In this document: piece by piece, positions 1 through 5,168 of the stretch
Position numbering within the stretch: position 1 is the first letter of the stretch
Layout: each line of letters starts with the position of its first letter
NCBI GenBank assembly: GCA_938073845.1
Contig: CALJEO010000022.1
Coordinates: forward strand, 1 to 5,618
DNA: 5,618 nucleotides
Source of the DNA: an uncultured archaeon
GTDB taxonomy: Archaea > Korarchaeota > Korarchaeia > Korarchaeales > Korarchaeaceae
Reading direction: 5' to 3'
Position numbers and translations under genes: made by a program
Notes under the pieces: generated by a model
Seen by the model: the letters and a program-made list of their open reading frames with translations, nothing else
What the model was told of the DNA's origin: nothing
Database searches by the model: none

Positions 1-200
1 AAGACCTCGGTTACATTGAGCCCGAAGTGGGAGTTCCTCCACTCGTAGATTACTCTCTCCCCCTCACTCAAGCAGGCGAAGTGGATCAGCCTCCCACTTT
101 CAGCATCTGAGAGCGTCAGGAGATAGCAGCTGGGCTTAGGGACCTGGAGAGGTAAAAAGGATAGGAGGAGTAGGATCAGTAGGGTTGAGCTTGACCTCAC
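1..200 (-). CDS. DUF1850-like small secreted protein, N-terminal part (cut by left window edge)
   Basis: This is a GTG-started frame whose first base is the last base of the TAXI gene's TAG stop (TAGTG), so the two are translationally coupled. GGAGTGAT and AAGGGG just upstream can serve as ribosome site. 66 codons are visible. Residues 2-20 form an Arg-then-Leu-rich signal peptide or membrane anchor (RSSSTLLILLLLSFLPLQV). A beta-rich region follows, with a conserved-looking stretch near residues 47-66 (GERVIYEWRNSHFGLNVTEV). This resembles the DUF1850 pattern of Gly, hydrophobics, aromatic-x-His-Ser and a downstream Glu, but with Asn56 where His is usual. DUF1850 genes commonly sit beside TAXI-TRAP genes, and this context supports the call strongly. 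The function of DUF1850 is unknown; an accessory extracytoplasmic role in TRAP transport is inference. The family is usually about 130-170 aa, so roughly half is missing to the left. Family assignment is from pattern memory and is moderate. Confidence 0.62.
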   Translation of the reverse strand, partial: MRSSSTLLILLLLSFLPLQVPKPSCYLLTLSDAESGRLIHFACLSEGERVIYEWRNSHFGLNVTEV

Positions 201-1267
201 TACCCCTTTATCACTCCCATCTCCCTGAAGAACCTCTCAGCTCCTGGGTGTATGTACCTCCTGGCCTCCCCACCGGCCTGCATGTAGGCCATCTCAGGCG
301 TTAGCTGGGTCGCCTTCTTCCAGGCAGCTGCAAGCTCATCCCTGTGATCGAAGATAGCCTTAGCTATCTCATAGAGCCTATCTGCAGGGAAGCTGTCCAT
401 CACTGCCAATACTGCAGTTATTGCTATAGTCTCAACATCCTCCTCGAGCCCTGGATAGGCTCCCTTAGGTATCTTCGTCTTGTGGAAGACAGCTGGGTAA
501 CTCTGTATGATCTTATCAGCTATCTCTCCAGATATGGGGATGAGCTTCATCTTGAAGCCAGGCGTTGTCGCTAGGTCAACTATGGAGGATGTAGGAACGG
601 CCCCGCTCCAGAAGAAGGCATCTAGCTTCCCGTCCTTCATGGCGCTTCCGGAGTCAGCTGGTGAGAGCTTCTCCCTCGTGAAGTCCTTATCTGGGTCTAT
701 GCCCAACGCTGAGAGCACATAGAGGGCTTGTTCCTCTGTTCCGCTAGCGGGCGGGCCTGTGCTCACCCTCTTCCCCCTCAGATCGTAAAGGGTGTTTATC
801 CCAGAGCCCTCGTAAGTCACTATGTGGAGAGGCTGCTCGTAAAAGGCTAAGAAGAGCCTGGCTGGCTGTGGCTTATCTGAGACCTGGGTAAGCTTCCCCT
901 GGTTGAGCAGCACTATGTGATAGTCGTAACACCATGCCATTCCAGCCTTACCGGTTACCAGTAACCTGAGGTTATCTATGGCTGCCGTTGTGGTCTCTGC
1001 CGTGGCCTCCGTATCAGGTACATACTTCGTTATCACGCCCCCTATGGCACCGCCCAGCGGGTACCAGACGCCTCCTGTGGTTCCGGTAGCGATGCTGAAG
1101 ACCAGCCTTTCCCTGGTGGTCTTTGTTGGTGTAGTCTCAGCCTTCGTTTCGGTTGGTGTAGGCGTTGGTGCAGGAGGGAGTGTGAGGTAGTAGACAGCTG
1201 CGAGCAGGATGAGGATCAGGATGATCAGACCGGCGAGCGCACCTTTGCTTAGCCCCCTTCTCCTCAT
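200..1267 (-). CDS. TRAP transporter substrate-binding protein, TAXI family
   Basis: This 355-aa extracytoplasmic receptor captures the solute and delivers it to the fused TRAP permease encoded just upstream. Residues 1-9 are basic (three Arg, then Lys8-Gly9), 10-30 are one hydrophobic helix, and 31-51 are a Thr/Pro-rich linker typical of surface-anchored archaeal binding proteins. The mature domain opens with the TAXI signature TGTTGGVWYPLGGAI at 61-75. It continues with the Thr-rich helix start near 92-100, GPPASGTEEQ at 171-180, and the typical C-terminal HPGAERFFREMG from His340. Length and motif order fit a complete TAXI protein. There is no lipobox Cys, so anchoring is by the helix; SKG-AL at 7-11 fits a class III signal peptide. 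The ATG start is supported by GGGTGAT three bases upstream and by the signal peptide. The substrate is unknown; TAXI proteins studied elsewhere bind dicarboxylates or glutamate-like solutes, which does not settle this one. Confidence 0.95.
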   Translation of the reverse strand: MRRRGLSKGALAGLIILILILLAAVYYLTLPPAPTPTPTETKAETTPTKTTRERLVFSIATGTTGGVWYPLGGAIGGVITKYVPDTEATAETTTAAIDNLRLLVTGKAGMAWCYDYHIVLLNQGKLTQVSDKPQPARLFLAFYEQPLHIVTYEGSGINTLYDLRGKRVSTGPPASGTEEQALYVLSALGIDPDKDFTREKLSPADSGSAMKDGKLDAFFWSGAVPTSSIVDLATTPGFKMKLIPISGEIADKIIQSYPAVFHKTKIPKGAYPGLEEDVETIAITAVLAVMDSFPADRLYEIAKAIFDHRDELAAAWKKATQLTPEMAYMQAGGEARRYIHPGAERFFREMGVIKG

Positions 1268-1270
1268 GGG

Positions 1271-1277
1271 ATCACCC
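1271..1277 (-). promoter_or_regulatory. Ribosome binding site of the TAXI gene
   Basis: GGGTGAT lies three bases before the ATG at 1267 and matches the downstream half of the archaeal consensus AGGAGGTGAT. It supports that ATG as the start. Confidence 0.6.
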
Positions 1278-1300
1278 GGAGGCTGAGTTATCGGAAGGCT

Positions 1301-1312
1301 TTACTTATAAAC
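1301..1312 (-). promoter_or_regulatory. Probable TATA-box promoter of the TAXI/DUF1850 pair
   Basis: On the minus strand GTTTATAAGTAA sits about 40 bases before the TAXI start. A start site about 26 bases downstream (near 1281) would give a leader of about 14 bases that includes the GGGTGAT ribosome site, so all spacings agree. It lies in the 82-base gap after the permease stop. An adjoining AAAAATTTTT run (1322-1331) gives a short T tract on the minus strand and could weakly terminate permease transcripts. A dedicated promoter would let the binding protein be made in excess of the permease, as is usual for such systems; that is inference. Confidence 0.5.
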
Positions 1313-1349
1313 ATTATCCATAAAAATTTTTGATGCAATTTTCAAGGAA

Positions 1350-3281
1350 TCAAGAAATCCTATCCCTAGGGACCCCTCGAGCTCCCTTCCTCAGCGCCGC
1401 GTGGACGACTCTCCCCATGACCAACGCAACGGCTAACGAGTAGAGGATTAGGGCCTCAATTGAGAATATCCAGAAGGCCAGTGAAGAGCCTGCAGCTATT
1501 AGAACGAACCTCTCTAACTTCGATAGGTCCCTACCCAAGTAACCCACGCTCCCAGTGGCTAATAGGAAGAGGGATGCAAGCGAGACCCCAGTAGCTATCA
1601 GGAAGCCCTCTAGCTCAGAATTCACTATCAGTAGGTTTGCCGCTAACTTGTTAGATGAGAACATGAACGGGATCAGGAACGTGGGTAAGGTGTACTTCCA
1701 GGCCTGTATCATCGCCTGATAAGCGTTGGCCCCCGTCATCGCTGCGGCAGCTGATGGCGATAGAGCTACGGGTGGGGATACCTCCGATAGCACCGCATAG
1801 TAGAATATGAGCATATGGGCTGCGTGCATCGGGATGCCGACGTGAACCAAGGCAGGAGCTATTATGGGGACGCAGACCACATAGGTGGCTGTTATCGGAA
1901 GGCCCAGCCCTATTATTATGGCAGAGACCGCAGCCAGCGCCATGACGAAGATGTGAACACCACCGCTGAGCTCGATTATCAGGTGTGATATCTTCAGTCC
2001 CAATCCCGTCAGTGTGAAGGATCCTGTTATTATGCCGGCAGCAGTTAGGAGCACTGCTATTGAGACGAAGGACTTGGCTCCATCGTAAATAGCGAGAAGG
2101 AGTCTCCTTGGGGTCAGCCAGTCCCTCCTGTCCCTGCTTAGGAAACTCGTCAGTATGACGGCGAGGATCGCCCATAGCGCAGCAGTTGCCGGCGACCTAC
2201 CCAGGCCCACCAGGATCACGAGGACCGCTAGCGATATGAGGTGGTAGCCCTTCGTCCTGAGGACGTACCAGACGCTGGGAGCCGATATCTCGGGAGCCCT
2301 GAACATATGCTTGCGGGCCTCAACCTCAGTCATGAAGAACATCGCCACGTAGTAAAGCAGGGTCGGCATGAGCACCATGAGTATTATGTCCCAGTAGCTC
2401 ACGTCAAGGAACTCCATCATGAGGAAGACAGCTGCTCCCATGAGCGGGGGAGATATCACAGCCCCTATTCCCCCAGCTGATATGAGGCCAGCTGCCATCT
2501 CAGCCGTGTAGCCAGCCTCCCTCAGCGTCGGCCAGAGAACAGGGGTTAGAGACATCGTCGTAGCTACACCGCTTCCCTGGGGTCCCCCTAGGAGGGCCGT
2601 AGCAAGCACAGTACCTCTGCCAGCGCTAGAGGACCCCCTGCCCATCAACGAGGTAGTAAGGTCTATCCAGAAGCCCCCAGCACCGGCAGCATCCATGAGA
2701 GCCCCATAGACAACGAATAGAGAAACATAAGAGGCAGCTACGCCAAGGGGAACTCCGTAAATTCCATCTAGGGTCATAACCATGTGACCTATTATCCTCT
2801 CTATGTCGTAGCCCTTGTGGGAGAGGGGGCCTGGGATGTAGTAACCGAAGTACATGTAGGCCAGGAAGAAGAGGACTATTATCGTGAAGGCCCTCCCGAA
2901 TGATCTTCTGGTCGCCTCTATCAGAACTATGAGGAGGATTGCTCCGAAGATGATGTCATATAGGTTGGGGATCGTCGATCTGTAGACGTAGTACTCATCG
3001 GATACTGCATATGCTATCGATATTACTGCCAGCGAGGCTAAGGTTACATCGACCGCTAGCGCTAGCTTGCTCCTCGATAGCCTCCTGGAGGGGGGGAAGA
3101 GGAGGAGCATGAAGAGGAGCACCAGGGCTAGGAAGACCATCCTGAAGCGATATGTCTCTATTGTGAACAGGGCGCCAGCGATGCACCAGAGGATCAGTGA
3201 GATGCCTGAGGCCATAACGAAGTACTTTGAGATCCCCTTGAACTCCCTAGTGGGGCCTTCCTCAGCAGGCTGAGAGCTCAT
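1350..3281 (-). CDS. TRAP transporter 4TM/12TM fused permease subunit
   Basis: This is an integral membrane protein of 643 aa that combines the small (4-TM, DctQ-like) and large (12-TM, DctM-like) TRAP subunits, the arrangement normal for TAXI systems. It should import the solute handed over by the TAXI receptor, using an ion gradient. After a short cytoplasmic N-terminus come four helices within about residues 20-145. The DctM core begins near GIYGVPLGVAASYV (173-186). It contains GGPQGSGVATTMS (232-244), GAVISPPLMGAA (273-284) and, in the second half, LTGLGLKIS (425-433), GLGLPITATY (458-467) and SEVSPPVAL (499-507). The C-terminal helices after about 550 match the usual tail of fused TRAP proteins. 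The start is set at the ATG at 3281, because GGGAGGTG lies six bases upstream. An in-frame GTG at 3290 would add three residues but is itself part of that ribosome site. The first repeat motif is unusual: an Asn and Gly normally seen there are replaced. Family assignment is very secure; the substrate is not known. Confidence 0.95.
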   Translation of the reverse strand: MSSQPAEEGPTREFKGISKYFVMASGISLILWCIAGALFTIETYRFRMVFLALVLLFMLLLFPPSRRLSRSKLALAVDVTLASLAVISIAYAVSDEYYVYRSTIPNLYDIIFGAILLIVLIEATRRSFGRAFTIIVLFFLAYMYFGYYIPGPLSHKGYDIERIIGHMVMTLDGIYGVPLGVAASYVSLFVVYGALMDAAGAGGFWIDLTTSLMGRGSSSAGRGTVLATALLGGPQGSGVATTMSLTPVLWPTLREAGYTAEMAAGLISAGGIGAVISPPLMGAAVFLMMEFLDVSYWDIILMVLMPTLLYYVAMFFMTEVEARKHMFRAPEISAPSVWYVLRTKGYHLISLAVLVILVGLGRSPATAALWAILAVILTSFLSRDRRDWLTPRRLLLAIYDGAKSFVSIAVLLTAAGIITGSFTLTGLGLKISHLIIELSGGVHIFVMALAAVSAIIIGLGLPITATYVVCVPIIAPALVHVGIPMHAAHMLIFYYAVLSEVSPPVALSPSAAAAMTGANAYQAMIQAWKYTLPTFLIPFMFSSNKLAANLLIVNSELEGFLIATGVSLASLFLLATGSVGYLGRDLSKLERFVLIAAGSSLAFWIFSIEALILYSLAVALVMGRVVHAALRKGARGVPRDRIS

Positions 3282-3287
3282 CCCAAG

Positions 3288-3295
3288 CACCTCCC
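3288..3295 (-). promoter_or_regulatory. Strong ribosome binding site deciding the permease start
   Basis: GGGAGGTG on the minus strand is a near-perfect match to the archaeal 16S tail complement, six bases before the ATG at 3281. It overlaps the alternative GTG codon at 3290-3288, which therefore is unlikely to be the start if the mRNA has a leader. Confidence 0.65.
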
Positions 3296-3302
3296 ATCGG
3301 CC

Positions 3303-3319
3303 TCATTATAATTTTTAAA
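3303..3319 (-). promoter_or_regulatory. A/T-rich TATA-like element upstream of the TRAP permease
   Basis: The minus strand reads TTTAAAAATTATAATG, the only clear A/T block before the gene. Two boxes can be drawn: TTTAAAAA (3312-3319), predicting a start site near 3287-3290, or AATTATAATG (3303-3312), predicting one near 3282. Both fall on or inside the ribosome site, so the element fits a leaderless or very short-leader mRNA better than a leadered one. Which applies is unresolved. Confidence 0.4.
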
Positions 3320-3643
3320 GATTGGGCCCGTCAAGGAGAGCTTATCCCTGAACAGTCCTAATCATTCGAGAGATCTCACCCCTGTAACATCATCCTTTGA
3401 GTTTTTCTCAGCTACATGTACGGCATTGCTTAGGGTGTGCGATATGGAAGATCCTCAGGAAATCGATGAAATCCCTAGAGATCAATTGAAATGATTTCTC
3501 GCTTCGATGGATACTGAACAAGCTTCTATCTCTCATAAGAGTTATCAGGAGTTAACTGACTTATCTGAATTCCATCAGGGAGTCGTGATGGTAGTTCCTT
3601 AGATCTCGAATCAGGAGGCTTAGAGTCCCGAGTAGAGTGGAAC
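3320..3643. other. Intergenic stretch without a confident gene; possible gene remnant
   Basis: Neither neighbour extends here, and base composition is visibly more A/T-rich than in the flanking genes. On the plus strand one frame is open from 3312 to 3602 except for a single TGA at 3492-3494. Pieces of it read like protein: MEDPQEIDEIPRDQLK before the stop (ATG at 3444), then FLASMDTEQASISHKSYQEL after it (ATG at 3507). On the minus strand 3536-3408 encodes a possible 42-residue peptide ending HPKQCRTCS, but no ribosome site precedes it. An imperfect inverted repeat (ATTCGAGAGATCT at 3364-3376, AGATCTCGAAT at 3601-3611) brackets most of the region. I recognise no family in any frame. No tRNA cloverleaf, T-rich terminator for the exporter gene, or regular repeat array was seen. 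Confidence 0.5.
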
Positions 3644-5071
3644 TTAGGACCCCTTGACTCTACCCAGAGGAAGTCTGGAGATAGAGAAAAGCATCGCAGA
3701 TGCCACTATGAATGACTGAACCCTGAAGGTCTCGCTCAGAGCCCTAGCTAGCACCCCAGCCTCCTCTAAGTTGACGATGGTGTGAGCGGCTATGAGCCTC
3801 GAGGCTAGGTCGTAGGGGATGAATCGCGTCATCGTGAGTATGCAGAGGTTCAGGCTGAGGGCAAAACCCACGTTGAAGGAGAGAGTCCTCATGGAGGAGG
3901 CGACTCCCCTCCTCTCGACCGGGGAGCTGGCCATTATCGAGCTAGTGTTGGGCGTGACGAAGAGCCCCGCTCCGCAACCTAGAAGGAGCATGGAAGCTAG
4001 TAACAGCTGAGGAGGCGTTTGCATTGAGAAGGAAGACATGGAGTAGAGGGAAGCTGACGCTAGGATCAATCCTATGAGGGTTACCGGAGCGTATCCATAT
4101 GCATCCGAGAGCCTACCCCCGAGCGTTCCGAAGATGAGGAATGCCAGTTCGAAGGGAAGGAGTGACAAGCCCGTGAGGGAGGCGCTGTAGCCCCTCAAGA
4201 CGGAGAGGTAGATCACCAGCAAGGCGCTAACCGAACCGAAGGCCAGGGAGTAGAGGAACTGGGCCACTATCCCGCCCGTGAACTGCCAACTCCTGAATAA
4301 CCTCAGGTCCAGGGCAGGAGAGGGGAACCTCCTCTCCCAGTATGTGAAGACGATCAGGAGGATGAGTCCTAAGGAAGCCAGGAGGATCGACTTCCTTATG
4401 TTATGAGCTCCGTAAGCCGCTAAGGTGAGGGAGAGAAGGATGAGGGAGATCGAGGAGGTGAATATGAGGAAGCCCAGCGTGTCCACTCTAGGTCTCTCGA
4501 TCGGCCCATACCTCTCCCTCAGCCTCACCTTCGACCAGAGCACGGAAGCGATCCCTATTGGGACGTAAAACCAGAAGAGCCACCTCCATCCCATGCGATC
4601 GAGTATCAATCCACCTAAGGTCAGTCCTATTAAGGAGCCCGCTCTGAAGGCTACCTGATTCACCCCGATCCAGGTCCCTAACCGCTCCCTAGGTACTGCA
4701 TCCGTTATTATCGTCAAGCTGAGCGTCATCAGAAAGGCAGCACCCACTCCCTGGATTAACCTGAGGAGGATCAATTGGAGGGGATCCGATGAGAAACCGC
4801 AGAGTAGGGCTGGGAAGGAGAATAACAGAAACCCTAGGGAGAAGAGGTTGACCCTTCCGTAGAGGTCGCTGAGCCTCCCTACTATCAGCTGAGCCGCTGT
4901 AGAGCCCAGCATATAGGCCTGGGTGAACCAGAAGACCTGTTCTACATCGGCTCCAAGCGAGTGAGCGAGCTCAGGGATCCCAACAATCAATATCCTAGCG
5001 TTTATTCCCGTCAGGAAGGATGCCAGCGTGGTTACTGAGAGGACGTGGAGCATTTCTCTTTCACTCATCAT
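3644..5071 (-). CDS. Major facilitator superfamily exporter, 14-TM DHA2 (EmrB/QacA)-like
   Basis: This 475-aa inner-membrane transporter is of drug/metabolite:H+ antiporter type. Its length and hydrophobic pattern fit the 14-helix DHA2 group. Motif A between TM2 and TM3 is clear: GRLSDLYGRVNLF at 65-77. The TM4 motif RLIQGVGAAFL (104-114) carries the conserved Arg104. The TM5/6 region holds RAGSLIGLTLGG (143-154) followed by DRMGWRWLFWFYVPIG (158-173), the latter typical of DHA2. A second, degenerate motif A is near GTLGGRLSDAYGY in the C-terminal half. Deviations: the first-helix Asp-x-Thr motif of DHA2 is replaced by Asn24-Ala25-Arg26, and the Pro of motif C (GPxxGG) is absent. The start is the first of two adjacent ATGs; there is only a weak AAGGG upstream, but a TATA box 24 bases away suggests a leaderless message. 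It follows an acr3-like gene on the same strand but appears to have its own promoter, so a role in metalloid export is only a guess. The substrate is unknown. Confidence 0.9.
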   Translation of the reverse strand: MMSEREMLHVLSVTTLASFLTGINARILIVGIPELAHSLGADVEQVFWFTQAYMLGSTAAQLIVGRLSDLYGRVNLFSLGFLLFSFPALLCGFSSDPLQLILLRLIQGVGAAFLMTLSLTIITDAVPRERLGTWIGVNQVAFRAGSLIGLTLGGLILDRMGWRWLFWFYVPIGIASVLWSKVRLRERYGPIERPRVDTLGFLIFTSSISLILLSLTLAAYGAHNIRKSILLASLGLILLIVFTYWERRFPSPALDLRLFRSWQFTGGIVAQFLYSLAFGSVSALLVIYLSVLRGYSASLTGLSLLPFELAFLIFGTLGGRLSDAYGYAPVTLIGLILASASLYSMSSFSMQTPPQLLLASMLLLGCGAGLFVTPNTSSIMASSPVERRGVASSMRTLSFNVGFALSLNLCILTMTRFIPYDLASRLIAAHTIVNLEEAGVLARALSETFRVQSFIVASAMLFSISRLPLGRVKGS

Positions 5072-5150
5072 GCCCTTGGGCGGATGATTGTTTAAAAACT
5101 TTTAACTCCTAGTTTTGATCAATGAGCGGCGGAGATGCGATCCAAGGGCA
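5071..5150. repeat. Perfect 9-bp inverted repeat flanking the MFS promoter
   Basis: TGCCCTTGG at 5071-5079 and CCAAGGGCA at 5142-5150 are exact reverse complements separated by 62 bases, with the TATA box between them. One arm touches the first base pair of the MFS start codon. It could be a paired operator, or, in read-through RNA from the acr3 gene, a stem that covers the start region. A chance origin is not excluded. Confidence 0.5.
5089..5099 (-). promoter_or_regulatory. TATA-box promoter of the MFS exporter, probably leaderless
   Basis: The minus strand reads AAAAGTTTTTAAACA, with the TTTTTAAAC box centred near 5095 and A-rich bases before it that could act as a BRE. Its centre is about 24 bases from the ATG at 5071, the normal TATA-to-start-site distance in archaea. 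Transcription would therefore begin at or next to the start codon. The lack of a good ribosome site agrees. Confidence 0.55.
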
Positions 5151-5155
5151 CAGAG

Positions 5156-5168
5156 AACCAAAAAGGTT
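5156..5168 (-). terminator. Possible short T-tract terminator after the acr3-like gene
   Basis: Directly after the TGA stop the minus strand reads AACCTTTTTGGTT, a five-T run framed by a 4-bp inverted repeat. Archaeal termination needs mainly a T-rich stretch; five Ts is short, so leakage into the exporter gene is likely. Confidence 0.3.

Noticed and set aside
1105..1180. Short near-repeats GTTGGTGTAGGCGTTGGTG
   Set aside because: They encode the Thr/Pro-rich linker of the TAXI receptor, so they reflect protein composition and not a DNA repeat element.
344..1190. Plus-strand open frames of about 70 residues opposite the TAXI gene
   Set aside because: They mirror the codon pattern of a secure minus-strand gene, have no ribosome sites, and give no recognisable protein.
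1203..1240. Repeated GATCAGGATGA-like units
   Set aside because: They encode the Leu/Ile run of the anchor helix; codon repetition explains them.
1651..2480. A 174-residue minus-strand frame and a plus-strand frame rich in His/Glu inside the TRAP permease
   Set aside because: Both lie within the conserved DctM core in other frames; composition (many Arg, His, Cys, Ser) is that of out-of-frame translation.
2995..3273. Short frames on both strands inside the 5' part of the permease gene
   Set aside because: They overlap the N-terminal helices of the real gene and show no start signals or family resemblance.
3593..3644. AGTTCC...GGAACT as terminator hairpin for the exporter gene
   Set aside because: Arms are only six bases, the loop is 40 bases, and no T run follows; not distinguishable from chance.
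3819..4010. Plus-strand frame of 63 residues inside the MFS gene
   Set aside because: It is the complement of conserved MFS coding sequence without its own signals.
5072..5167. Possible tRNA or small RNA in the gap between the exporter and acr3
   Set aside because: No T-loop (GTTCRA) or acceptor pairing of the right spacing; the promoter and inverted repeat account for the structure.
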